DNA from: Eucommia ulmoides
Taxonomy: Eukaryota; Streptophyta; Magnoliopsida; Garryales; Eucommiaceae
Length of the DNA stretch: 64,000 nt
Reading direction: 5' to 3'
NCBI GenBank assembly: GCA_016647705.1
Contig: CM028334.1
Span: forward strand, 10,759,546-10,823,545
Shown here: in pieces, positions 10,319 through 23,000 of the stretch
Numbering within the stretch: the stretch's first letter is position 1
Layout: every line of letters starts with the position of its first letter
Made by a program: the position numbers and the translations under genes
The notes under the pieces: generated by a model
Databases searched by the model: none
What the model was told of the DNA's origin: nothing
What the model saw: only the letters and a program-made list of their open reading frames with translations

Positions 10319-11849
10319 TATTTGTCAAACTTAACCATCTTTTCAAAATATTTAAATGTTGTGATTGATGACTCAAATCGCAATGGGCCACCTTCCGTTG
10401 AAAAACATTTATTTAAGATTCTCTTCGACAGCTTTTAATAATGAAATTACCTAATTGGTAAATTAGTTCAGACTTTTTAGCCATGGTCCTAAATTTTGGA
10501 GCTTAATATCATTCAATCTACCGAGTTAATAGATTTGTCGTGTGATCTATTTTTCATATTTTTTTAAATAATAAGTATAAATTATTTTATATAAATAACG
10601 CATATATATTTTTTATTAGTATTCGATCGCAAGATTACGTTCAATAGTTCCATATTATTGATTGATTTCATTTTTTAAATTGGATCAAATTTTTGTGAGA
10701 GTTTTAGAAGATAAAAAAGACGTCACCTTTTCTTTTTTTTTTATTTTATGGAGAAATAATGATATTTTTGCCTAAAATAAGTTTATTGAATTTGAAAATT
10801 ATAAATTTTATTGACTAAAATTTTAAAATAATAGACAGTTGATCGAAAACTCTAATTAATGAATATAACTAATAAGATAAAATACTATTTTAATTGTCTT
10901 TCAATTTCAAATTAATTGTCATATTTTTTTAAAGATGTTCTAAATTAATTTTTATTTTTTTATTTAAATAAATATAATTTATCACTTTTGAACTCTTCTC
11001 CCCATATTCAAATTTCAAAGAACTTTTATCAGATAACAATAATAATAATAAAAAAGGATATTCAATGTCTAAAATTTATAAAATTCAATTATGAAAAAAA
11101 TGTAATCTACAAAAATTGAGAAAAAGTTTTGGGGTTAAAACTGATTAAAACTTGTGATAATTGGCCATTAGTTCTAAATAACAGACTTAATTTTAAAAAA
11201 ATCTCGCTTAAGACATAAATTTTTATTTAGTCCTTTAAGTTAGATTTTATTTGAATTTTAGTCCCTCATGTGCAGGTATTATAAAGATTGTAGAGAACTT
11301 TAGTAAGTAAATTTGTATTGTAATAAATATTAGTTATATGTAATTAGTTACAATTAAATAATTATTATATATTATATATTATATATAGCTATATTTTTTT
11401 TTGTTATATATACTTATGTAATATTAGTTACACATTACAAATTATATGTATTTATGTAATATTTGTAACATTTAACAAATATTACACACAAAAAATAGTT
11501 TAATATTAGTCACATGTATTTGTGTACATTTAGTTACATATAATTAATTACATGATTTTGTGTTTTATTTCATTTAATGAATTTTTACTTACAAAAATAG
11601 TTATATATAACTGCATGCATGTGTGCAGAGATATGTACTGAGATTCCGCTTTTTTAAGACTAAAACATAAATTGTTTCTCCTTCGGCATTTTTTAAAAAT
11701 TAAAGGTGAAACTTAAAACTTTTGGAATTTTCTAATAAAGGGGGGGAGAAGAATCTAAAACCCCAAAGGAAAAAATCCAAAAGGATTGAAATGTAGAGAC
11801 AGAGAGACCCCATGGTTGACAAATCTGATCTCTTCCCATCTAAGTTATT
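10319..11849. other. AT-rich intergenic region
   Basis: The sequence is very AT-rich, with recurrent TTAGTTACA-type words around 11300-11600 but no clean tandem period. No open frame of credible composition is present. The right end approaches the 5' region of the DUF863 gene. Confidence 0.45.
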
Positions 11850-12180
11850 CTCTCTCTCTCTCTCATCTTCTTCCTGAGTTCCTGGTGAGAGTGGACCCCA
11901 AGACATCCACATCTCCAAAATCCTTTTCTTTAGCGTGTGGGTTTGATCCTTGATGACTATCTTGGCCATGGTTTCTGGGCGAAATTCCATTTTATTGTTC
12001 TGAGCTTTCTCTGTGCTTCTCTGGTTTGTGCTGCCTCAATTTGGTAATGGCTCGCTGTTAATTGCTGCTGTTGTGTTTGTTTATTTGTCTCACTGAAAGT
12101 TCATGATTGGGTTTGGGGTCCCTTGTGAAAACAGAAGATTTCTGAAACAGAGGCTTGAATTTCTGTCTTGTTTCAGGTAT
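11850..12180 (+). other. Possible 5' UTR exon / promoter of DUF863 gene
   Basis: A CT-rich patch (about 11850-11875), typical of plant core promoters and 5' leaders, is followed by sequence with two possible splice donors, at 12042 (TTG|GTAATG) and about 12178 (CAG|GTATTT). The first coding exon of the downstream gene begins at an acceptor (13697/13698) only 14 bases before its ATG, so a non-coding upstream exon is likely. Its exact limits cannot be fixed without transcripts. Confidence 0.35.
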
Positions 12181-12379
12181 TTGGGGTCCTTTATGTAATC
12201 TATTCATTTTACTTAATGTTCTGGAGATATTTCTAATGGGTTTGGATTGATTTGGGTTTTTGCTTCAGATGATGATTATATCATTTATGCCTTATATCTA
12301 CTTGAAAATTCTTGTTTGCTTTATAGTTTCTTCTTCTTCTTCTTCTAATTGAATTATGATTATGTTACTTAATCATATT

Positions 12380-12660
12380 CATATTTGTTGGGTTTATCCT
12401 ACGTCGGGGAAGGAGCCCGTGCTTAGGTTATAAGTGTGAGGCTTTTCGACCACCTGCCCTTTCACATCCGATGTGGGATAGTCCCAACACTCTATTTGAT
12501 GGTTGTGGTAGCCGAAACGGCGAATTCTCCGGCTATGTTACATGGCTACGTTACATTACCTCGCCCCTTATACAAGAGGAGCAAAGATGCAATTGATATG
12601 AACCTATCTGTTTCGTTTATCGTGCTCATGTATCTAGCATTCGCTTTCGGCCCAATTTGA
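12380..12660. repeat. Unclassified dispersed-repeat-like sequence in intron
   Basis: Within the presumed 5' UTR intron lies GC-richer sequence containing AGGTTATAAGTGTGAG and CACATCCGATGTGGGATAG. The word AGGTTATAAGTGTGA also occurs near 36684, and related sequence lies near 36864. It resembles retrotransposon-derived sequence rather than host coding sequence. The 74-residue open frame through it has no recognised family. Confidence 0.3.
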
Positions 12661-13711
12661 TTTAAAAGAATATTTGCTAAACGAAATAGTTTGGTACATT
12701 ACTTTGAGGCTATTTTCCCTTGTTTATGTAGCCCAACATTAGGCCAAACAAGGAAATCGCCCTTAATAGATGAGCTAATTAATGGAATCAAGAAAATTAT
12801 CAAATTGGTCAACATGATCTAATGATCTAATACGAAATATGAACTGAACACTAAATAATAAATAATACATTTACTGTAAATATTAAATATTCCAATAGGT
12901 TTACTTCGCCTCTATTTAGAATTCGGACTACATAAAATATGTGGAAAGTGGTATTGCCTCTATTTAGAGCAAATGTGGGATTTAACGACTTGAAGTTTAA
13001 GAAACAACTACCGCATATTCTTTAAATTCTTCTACATTTTTGCTCAAAAACTTTGAGATGGCCTCTAAAATTCATCGAGTTCAACTCTTGTTCCTATCGG
13101 ATTCTCACTTTGTTAATGGACTTGCCGAGCTACCTAAAACCAGTTTTTGGAACCAAATCAAGCTTAATCTCCAAAACATTGTGCTTGTTTCATACAAAAA
13201 AATGTTATTTTTGAGTCAAGTGTTTCAAAAGACATTTTCCGGAGCCACGAGGCAGAATGGTCCAAAAGCGCCTCACGCCACATGAGAAAATATTGGAAAA
13301 ATTCACCAATTAATTAAGTTTTATTTTCCCTCTTTATATGATTAAACAGAGCATAATTTACAACATCTCTGACTCAATAGTCACAAAGGGAGAGATTGAT
13401 CGATGGTCAGCCGATCCAAAGGCCTGATGAGCCTTTTGCCTCACGGAATGGGGCTTACGTCTCACTTCATAGCGACTAAAACGTCTTGCCTTATGCCCTC
13501 GCTTTTCAGAACGTTGGTCGGAGTAGATAATACTGCATGATTTTCCAACATTTTTTCGGCCATTCAATCTTGAAATGGGAAAATGAGTTAGTTTGTGAAC
13601 TAAATGCATTAGATATCATCCTTTTTTGTACTGAATATTTCATTTTTAGCATATATATTTTTTTGGGTCGTCAAGCTTTTGCTTCTCTTCAATTCAGGAC
13701 CTGAGCAAAAT

Positions 13712-16041
13712 ATGCAGAGTATAGCCCTGTTTCCCGGATACCATACCAAAGATCTTAATCTTGGTTCCAATGGTAGTGCCTATAATGTTCTGTATTCACC
13801 ATCTGCCTCAAATAATGTTTTTGGGTATGCCAAGGAACTATTGAAACAGACCATTCTCAAGCATGAAGTGATATTTAGAGATCAGGTTCGTTTTTTTCTC
13901 AACTCGCAGCTCAATTGAATATTCTAAGGACTTGTTTGGTTTAGAATTTGAAAACAATTTTTGAAAAGTTTGAAAACATTTTTCAGAAGCAGTTTTTTAA
14001 AATTGTGAAAATATGTTTGTTTGTTTGTTCAATATTTTTGAAAACCGAATCTTTATTTGGAATGTGTTAAAACAAATTAGAAGTGATGTGATGTGTTGGA
14101 TTGAAATTCTTGAAAAAGTAAGAAAATAGATTATTGATGGGATTGATTAAAAATGTATATATCTAAGAGAGAAATGCAAGTAAAGAGAAAAAAATTATTT
14201 ATTTTTTAAATAATAAAAGTAATATTAAAAAGAGGTGATGCGATTGATTGAGAATTATGAAAATTGTTTGGTAAAGTGGGTGTCATTATGTAAGTAAAAG
14301 CAATAGAATTTTTTTATTTTCAAAAACAAAGAATATGTACAGAAACCCTAAACCTAACTGTAAAACCCAATAGGTCTAACTCACTCTCAAAAGATGCCTT
14401 ACAAGATGAGAATTACCCTAGGTTTTATATATAGCTCAAGATTAGGTACACAAGTGATGTGGAATTCAACACGCCCCCTCACGCGCGTGGTGGACTTTTG
14501 ACAAACCACTGTGAACTTATATCGGAGGAAGGGCCCAACAATATTAATGTGGGATTTAATATGCCCCCTCATGCGTAGGGTGAAATTTTTGCCATTACGA
14601 ACAGATATCAGGGGATCCAACATCAGATAGAATCTTGGCTCTGATATCATGTAAAAACCCAGTGAGTCTTAACTCATTCTCAAAAATCACCTTGTAAGAC
14701 TAGAACTGTCCTAGTCTTTATATATAACTGTGGATCATATACACAAACATATGTGATTCAACACAAACACAAACGGACCCTAAGAAACCCAAATAAAAAA
14801 TAAAGTAAACTAATCAAATTTAAACATAAATGTATGTGATGAATTTTAAAATTTCTTTTCATTTTTACCCTTTCAGGTTCATGAACTACATCGACTTTAT
14901 AGAAGACAAAGAGAACTCATGGAGGAAACCAGAAGGCGTGAAGCCTCTAAATATTATGAGGAATCAAAAAAATGGGAGTCAAATCTCTTGTTTTCTGATC
15001 TTGATCAGAAAACTGATGTGTCGATTTCCAGAAAAACCTTCAATTGGATCGACCTGAATGAGCCCATCGCTATGGAAGAGGAAGACAACCCAAATCCGGT
15101 TACAAAGTCAAGTTCAGGCTTTGTTCTAGAAGAAGAAATTCTTGATAATTGCATTGATGGAACTGGTAAGGGGTTATTTTCCAGAAATTCAAATAAATGC
15201 TAAAAGCTACGCGTTCGATAACAGCTTTAAGAATTGTTTTTGTTCAAAAACTATTTGTAAATAAAAACAACTTTTTTTTGATAAATTATAAAAAGTAGTT
15301 TAAAAAGCATTACGAAACGGTACCTAAAAAAGAAAAAAAAAAAAGAATCGCTACTTTTCTACTTGATTTCTTTATAAATGACACAACATTGTTCTTATTC
15401 TAAGTTATGTACGATCATTTGATTGCTTTCTTTCAGGGAAAACCGAATGCAACTTGGTTGTTTCGTTTGAAAAAAAAAGAAGGCGTAAGTTCATAGAAAT
15501 TCCCATAGCCGTTCAAGCTCTTCCGTGTTTCAATACTTCAAAATCATGGTCTGAACGCAAAAACAATGATGTTCGTAAGAAACTTCTTGACCCTTTTATC
15601 CATAATTCCTCGATTCATGATTCAATAACCGAATCAAGAAAAGAAGATAACACAATTGAAGAAATTGGAGTTCAAATCAAGAACTCGGGCTTAATTTCAA
15701 TGAATAAAGACGAGTTTTTGACAGAAGAAGTTGATGATTTGGAGGCACCGTTGAGTCCACAAAACAAGGAATGTTCTCCACCAAGGGGAGAATCAGAAGA
15801 AAACCAACATGAAGAAGAACTTGTAAGGATGGCAGGAGAGGCTATTGTTTTGTTATCTTCCACAAGTGAAAAATTATCGAATTTTTGGCTCGATTGGTTT
15901 GCTGAAATTGCAGAGGGTGAATGGCGGTCACCTTTGAATTGCCACGCCGGTGCTATTGTTGGAGGCGGCATAGTGGGTTGGGGTAAGAAGAGAAAACGGC
16001 AAAAGAGGGAAGATAATAGTTTGATGTCAGGATCAGATTAA
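13712..16041 (+). CDS. DUF863-family protein
   Basis: Three coding exons are supported by splice sites: 13712-13885 (exon from 13698), 14877-15165 and 15437-16041, with TAA at 16039-16041. They join in frame to 355 residues. The N-terminal motif spanning the first junction (LLKQTILKHEVIFRDQ followed by VHELHRLYRRQRELMEE) is the signature of plant DUF863 proteins, where it follows a poorly conserved leader. The middle has WIDLNEP and many acidic and Ser residues. The C-terminal part has MAGEAIVLLSS and WLDWFAEI, matching the family's C-terminal region. A basic stretch near the end (KKRKRQKR) could be a nuclear-localisation signal. Function is unknown for the family; nuclear action is inferred. 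It is shorter than many members. It converges with the FMO gene. Introns carry a MITE, a TRIM and small repeats. Confidence 0.82.
13928..14780. mobile_element. Harbinger-like MITE in DUF863 intron
   Basis: TAA occurs at 13925-13927 and 14781-14783. The left end starts GGACTTGTTTGGTTTAG and the reverse complement of the right end starts GGGTCCGTTTGTGTTTG, an imperfect inverted repeat with the GTTTG core seen in other MITEs here. The right arm is short because a TRIM is nested at 14359-14763. Removing the TRIM leaves about 450 bp. The call rests on the ends alone, hence the moderate confidence. Confidence 0.45.
14359..14763 (-). mobile_element. TRIM-like miniature LTR retrotransposon
   Basis: Two direct repeats of about 113 bp (14359-14471 and 14650-14763) flank a 178-bp interior with no coding sequence. 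On the minus strand each repeat begins TGTTGAAT and ends TTTTACA. The minus strand also shows a tRNA-Met-like primer site, TGATATCAGAGCCA, at 14649-14636 directly after one repeat, and a polypurine tract, TGAGGGGGCG, at 14481-14472 directly before the other. Flanks CTAAC and CAAAC match at four of five bases. This is the full anatomy of a TRIM. The LTRs are clearly diverged, so the insertion is old. Confidence 0.8.
15204..15324. mobile_element. Possible short MITE in DUF863 intron
   Basis: A 121-bp segment is flanked by TAA (15201-15203 and 15325-15327). The left side reads GCTACGCGTTCGATAACAGC and the reverse complement of the right side reads GGTACCGTTTCGTAATGC, loosely complementary ends. 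The interior is AT-rich. It is short and imperfect, so this is tentative. Confidence 0.35.
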
Positions 16042-17032
16042 AGAAAAAATGAAGTTGACTTTCTTTGGCCTGTGTTTTTGGTATGATTTTTCCACTATTC
16101 ATTGATTGTATATATTTTTATTTATAAATTGATGTAATATCGTCGGAAATACTGTTTAAACACACACAAAAAAAAAAAAAAAAAAAAAAAAACAAAACAA
16201 AACACAACACGAAAGAAAGAAATAGTTGTTTTGTTTTGATTGTAAGGGTAATCAATACCATAGTTTTTGGTTGATTATATCACGTAACATGCTGATATAT
16301 GATGAAACCGTTGTATCTAACATTTTCTGACAAGATTTGACATGCATGTGCCCACAAAGTTCTATGTCAACCGGAATAATACATTCCATTGCCAACTGGA
16401 GTAATACCTCTTTGGATCTCACAAAGTTCTATGTGATGGGTAAATGGGTACACAAGGGTTCGCATGTTGAGCACATATCTATAGACACAATTTATTAATA
16501 TAAGATACAATATGTTTCTAACATAGACGGTACACAATTACGTTCAGGTTATAAAGACAATTTCGGAGAGTTTGGGTGTGGTCGCACTTTATTCTTGATC
16601 TTTTAAATTTTGCATGTTGCTCCTTAATTTTTAAACTTCTATATCCAATTGAATAGTTTCAATCACTTATGATCTGAATAAGTAGTAAAGTACAAACAAT
16701 ATTCAAAATTTATAGTGAAAAGCAAAATTTATTATTTTTTTTAACCTTCTATTATTTGTTGCACGTGCATTAAAATGACTATATTTGATGACAAAACTGA
16801 TCATTTTCGGTCAATTTCACTAATTAGATACAAAATTACAATTATATATATATATCAAAACTTCAAAGGAGGACAAAGTGCAATTTAACTCTAAAAAATG
16901 GGATCATGTTTTATGAGATGAAAAATATATAATAATAATCAAAGAGGAATTCCAAAATTTGTAATTTAGTGGATATGTATTTAACTTTTTCTCTCAACAT
17001 ATGTACCATAAAAAATATATAGAAAGAGAGAA
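16042..17032. other. Intergenic region between convergent genes
   Basis: This stretch holds the 3' ends of the DUF863 gene (+) and the FMO gene (-). AT-rich sequence around 16105-16145 would fit plant polyadenylation signals for the DUF863 gene. An A-tract lies at about 16168-16191. No coding sequence is seen. Confidence 0.5.
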
Positions 17033-20000
17033 TTAATCATCACATTGGGAATGGAGGATCTGATGGGCAATTTGAAGTAGATCGTCATCCTCGTACAAGT
17101 CGCGATATGTCTCAAGATTCACCTCTGCGTTTCTGATGGCTGACATGCACAACTCTTTTCTCCATTCTTCCAGGTGGGGAAATCCCATGTGGTCATTATA
17201 CTTATCACAGTACTGGAATTTAGAAAACAAACAAATGAGAGTTCAAGCACGTAGCATCACCTCATTGGTTTTAAAAAAAAGCCTATGAAGTGTTGGTTGT
17301 CTAATCTGATTAGGATTCTAGGGTACATTTGATTCGGAGGATGAAAAAGAAATAAAAATAAGAAAATAATATTTTTGTCAAAAAAAAAAAAAAAAAAAAA
17401 AATCTTTTAATATTGTTTGGTTAAAAATAATAATAATTCATTTTAATATAATTTAATATTTTATTATTATATATTATAAAAATAAATTAAAAATTATATT
17501 ATCAATGGTATAATTGAAGTTATTATTAAATTTTGTAATAGTAGTAGATTTATCCGTTCAATACTTTAAAAAAAATAAATTCTTACTATTATTGTTAAAA
17601 TTCTCATAAATTATTTAAAAGTTAACCCAAATCTTGTAACCTAACGGTTATTTAGTTGACCTTCCTAACGGGAAATCTAGCATTCAGAACCCTCTCTCCA
17701 ACCCCTTTAACGGAAAAAATAAAAATAAATAATTAAATAAAAATTTAAAAGCCAAATAACACTTCTACCCCCAAAGGTTTATACTTAGTTTCAATGTGCA
17801 CCCAAAGTTGACACTTGCCTAATGCGACCAAAGCGGTAGTTTTTGACCCCCAAATTTTAAGGACCTCTTCAAATTGATCCCAATATTTTATTTTATGTTG
17901 TCAAAATATTTTTATTAATATATTATGTCAAATAAAAAAAAAATCAATTTTGGTTCAATCACTATATCAATTTTTTTATTTTTTATTTTTTTTTATTTTA
18001 TATTTCAATTTCATAAAAAATTAAATATTGAAGGATTTCATTTTTAAATTTCACTTTGGGCCTCGAATATATCAGTCCCGGCGTTGCGTGCACTGCTATT
18101 TGCAATTTGTTGAATTTGAAAGTTGACTCGATTGAAAACTTTTTGATAAAAGAAACGGTAAGAAATTGAGGGTAAAAGAAAATTAGGAAGTAAATGTACC
18201 TCAAAATCAGCAATATCATGGGTATAGTGCTTGGGAATGCCGGAAATGTCCCTGGAGTGATAGAATTCTTTGATGGAGTTCATCATGTCATCCCATGATG
18301 GCAATCTTCTTTTCCCAGACAGCAATTCTGCCACCCATTTTGCTTGTGCCTCAAAGAAAGGGAACCCTATGATCTATATCACTAAGAACTACAAGTCAAT
18401 GAGTGCTGCAATTAAAAATTTAAGGGGCAAAGTGAAACCAAGTGAAAAGTTCGAGGGCATAGAGTGTAATTTAAAAGGAAAAATGAAAAAGGTAAGAATT
18501 TTCTAGGATATTAAAGGAAGAGAGAGAAATTTATCACCTTTCTGGGAATGCCAATGAAGGAGAGAGATGGAGCAAGTGATGGTGGGAAAGTATGCTCATA
18601 CAATGGTCCAACCCTATTATTATCCACCACTACTATTCCTTTGGTGTCAAGAAATGGGAATGAATAAGAATACCTACACCATAAAATACATCACAAATAT
18701 TTATTTATTTATTTTTAAACAAACCCTTCTACTTTAATTTGTGTTAGTTAAGGCCCCGTTTGCTCTGATTCCTGTTCCCACTCCCAAAAATTTATAATTA
18801 ATGTACAAAAATGTGTTTGGTAAACACGTTTCTGTTCTCAAAATTTTGGGAGTAATTAAGGATTATTTTCTGATTTTTTTAAGAATTTGAGAAAAGTAAA
18901 AAAATTGATTCTTATTCACTGAAACAAAACTATTTCCACCATCTCACCGGCAACCAGACCACTACCACCTAGTCGGCTATTATTTTTGTTCTCATAAATT
19001 AAAAGAAACAATTTCAAGACAATAGTAATTACCAAGTATGTTTCTATTTCCCGAATACTTCAAAACTGAAATAAAATATTTATCCCATTCTATTGGAAGT
19101 AGAAACAGAAAAAACAAAAACCCTAACAAAAAGTCACCGAAATGTTCTGATTTTTTTTAAGGTGAAACCATTAGGTTACTTTTCAATGTTAAAGTTGACA
19201 TACACGTGAAAAATACGCATTTGTATGAAAACCAAATAAAAATTACACATTAAATGTAATTGAAGATTTTTTATTTTTTTTTTGTGATTGATTTGCCCGT
19301 AACGGGTTGCCATAAATTTTGGGATCATAATAGAGATATTCCATAATTATTTTTAGAGACTATTAATATTTGTCAAAATCATCAAATCCCCCTATATCCA
19401 TTTAAACAAAATTGAGCTAGTTTTAGATCGACACCCATAAATAACATTTATGTTTTGTTGAATTCAATAATGGATATTGTTCAATCATAAATTAGTGTTT
19501 GTAAAATCAATTTTACTAAATTCATCAATAAATGTTATTGTTCAACAACTTTAGTATTTAATTACATTTAATGATCCAATTCTTTCCAAATATTGTGGAT
19601 ACCTGCCAAACAAGGGCTAAAATTGAGGGGCCTTTATTGTAATTTAGGGGGGGGGGGGGGAAAGCAAGTGAAAATAAACCCAATTGGATTTATGATTACT
19701 CATGACTGTTCTCACATCCATACAGGATGTGAGATTAATCTCGTTCGGGGTGCGTGGCTACTCCTCCCAATGAGTACTTTTCCGTAAGCTCGAATCTTTA
19801 ACTTTAGAGACTCTTCAACTATTTTAATTCAAGCGAACATTTACACCATTATATTGTATTGGTATGATTATTGTTGTCTACTTATCCCTTGTGGAATAGA
19901 ATTCCCCAAATACTTTGCTTTAAGAATTAACAAAACAAAATGATGAGAACTTAGAGTTCCCTTACGGAAGCTCATGATAGTCTCAATCAGGCATTGCCAT

Positions 20001-23000
20001 GGAAATGGAGGAGCCAAAAAGAAGAAAAGTTCACTTTATATCCCCCCCACCCCCCAAACACCCAAAAGTTGAATATTAACGAGTCAACCCAAAAACTTAA
20101 AAACATTCACAATACTCAATTTATCACGTTACTTACTTTTAATATTATATTTTTATTAGTTTATAAATTTTATTTTATTTTTTCTCTATATTACTATTTT
20201 TCTATTTTTATTATTTTATAAATATAATTTTATCTTTTTCTCCATGTCGCTATTTTTAATTTAATTAAAATTTATCTCTACCACACATTCACCCAACAAA
20301 TTATCTTTCTTTTCTGTCCTCCTAATTGACTCAACCACATCATTTTATGCTTTATTTTTTAATTTTAAGATATTCTTTTCTTTTATAGTCCTCTTGTAGA
20401 GATCTGATGAAAAAAAAAAAAAAAACCGACCTTCCTTTTCTAAGCTTCTTTTTTTAAAGAACTCAAAGAACAATTCAAAAAGAAAATTATTCAATTTATA
20501 AGAGATTTAAAAGGAAGAAGAACAAAATTACTTCTAGCGAGTTTAAAAGAAACATAAAAATGGGTTATCGATTGAAAAAGTTCTATTTATAATCGAAAAT
20601 GGTCTAGTTAAAAAAAAAAAAAAATTAAATCAAACAATGTTTTTCACAATTTACAAAATTATTACCAAAAACAATTTTCAAAAATTTCGAAAACTGTTTT
20701 AAAAAACAAAACGAAACAACCCCTACAAGTATTTAATATTTCAAACTGCAATTTAAAATCCGTTTATGTTTTTTTGGAATATTAAAAAAAATAGCAAAAA
20801 CATACATTTTTATTTTTTAAATAATTAATATTACAAATAATTTATATGAGTTGCTACTTACCCTGTGCTGTATATGATGGTGTCCGCATTAAGCCAAGAG
20901 GAATCAACAAAGTTAACCCTTCCATCTTCTTGGAGAGATTCAACCTGCAATTTTTTTTAATAGTTTTTAATTTTTTGGGTTAAATTCAATGTTAATTTTA
21001 ACCTGTTATATGATCAAATTTTATGTACTGAATTAGAAAATGGTGAGACCTGCGGATGAATATGCAAATCATCATATTTGGAGACGATTTTGGATAATCC
21101 TTCACTGACTTGATCAAGAAATTTGGCACTGAGATGAACCTCCTTTGCCACACCCACTAGCTCCATTGCTATGTCTTGCCCACTCATTGAATTTCCCACC
21201 ACCAGAACTACCTGGAGATGGAGAGGGAGGAAAAAAATCCTTTGTGCATATCATTTCCAGAAGTTTGTACAGTAATCTGAGTTGAATCACTACCATCCCG
21301 GCCACCATCACTCCCCAGTCACTTCCATCCCGCCAACCACACCACCCGCGGCCACCAACACCCCGCCGACCACCACATCCATCATCCCCCGACCCCACCA
21401 CCACACCGGCCACCATACATTTATTTAAAAAAGAATAAATATTGCAACTAAATGTGTTTCTTGTTGATGTTTTTAGAAATTAAAAGAATCAATTTCAGAA
21501 CAATGATCGTTACGAAATATATTTTTATTTTTGAAATACTCTAGAAAAAATCCTTTTGTGATATTACTTCCAGAAGTTTGTGCAGTAATCTGAGTTGAAT
21601 TACTATTGAAAATCTGTTCCCTTGCTTCGGCACACACAGATGCAATGACGGAATTAGAAATTTATATAGGGAGGGAAATATAGAGGGAGTTAAATTCCCA
21701 TTTCTGGTTCCTATGCTTAAAATTTTGAGAGTAATGTATATAAAAACGCATTTTGTACACACGTTTCTGTTTTCAAAAATTTGGGAGTAATTTGAAATTA
21801 TTTTCTAAATTTCTTAAGAATCTGAGGAAAACAAAATATTGATTCATATTTACTCCCACAAAACTATACCCACTACCATCACGCCACCAACACCATGCCA
21901 ACCACCACATCTCCCGGCCCCCACCACCACACCGCCCACCATACATTTGTTTAAAAAAGAATAAATATTGCAACCAAACATGTTTTTCGTTTATGTTTTC
22001 AGAAATTAAAAGAAAACATTTCAAGATAATGGTCATTACCAAACATATTTATATTTTTGAAATACTCCAGAATGAATTCACATCTCATCCTATCTCGAAG
22101 CAAAAATAAAAAAACAAAAACACTAACCAATCGCCACTTAAGTTTTCCAAACTAATTTATCAGAGGTATTGCATGTCATATAATTTAAGATTAAGTAACG
22201 CCTGGGTCATCGATTTTCTGTTATTGGATCTTATTAATTACCCCACCCACCCAAGAAGTCGAGAGTTGTGATTTCCTTTTATTTGATAAAACTGTTATTA
22301 CAACATAATTTTATATTTTCTTTTGCCTTTATTTTTCTATTTTTACAAAAAAAAATCTCTTTCTCTCGCTTTTTTTTTTTCTTTTTTTTTTTTTGTGAAT
22401 ATTGTTTAAAGAAAATAAAATCAGAAGTAAAAAAAATTAGAAAACAAAAATGTAGAAAATAAAAATGAAGACAAAACAAAAATAGAAAACTCTAAATTTA
22501 AAAACAAAAAAGAAAAAAAAATCTTTGTTTTTTTTAATTTTCTTATTTTTTTTAGTTTTTATTTGTTGATTCCATATTTTGCTTTTACTTTTGTTTTTTA
22601 TTTTTTTATTTTTTTATTTTGAACCTTTTGTTTTCTAGATTTTTAATTTTGATTTGTTTTCTATAAACAACATAAAAAAAAGAGAGATAGTAAAAAGGAA
22701 AAACAAAACTGAAAATATTACATCGTAAATGTATTTTTTTCAATAAAATATAATAGAAGGTGTCTCAATTTTTTTTAAAGTTAATCTATTATTTGGTTCT
22801 CTAATTATAAAAATCACGATTAGTTTCCTATATATTCTCTCTCTTTTCTTTCATTCATATCATATATTTTTATATTAAATATATAAATTAAAAAATAACT
22901 TTAGCAAAAAAAAATTGTTGAAACAAAGTAGTTTATAATTCCGATTTCATCTATTTTCATTAACTACTATAAAAATTTTACAAATTTTTTTTATTGAAAA

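Noticed and set aside
12436..12660. 74-codon open frame in DUF863 intron
   Set aside because: It lies in repeat-like sequence within the presumed 5' UTR intron and shows no family signature.
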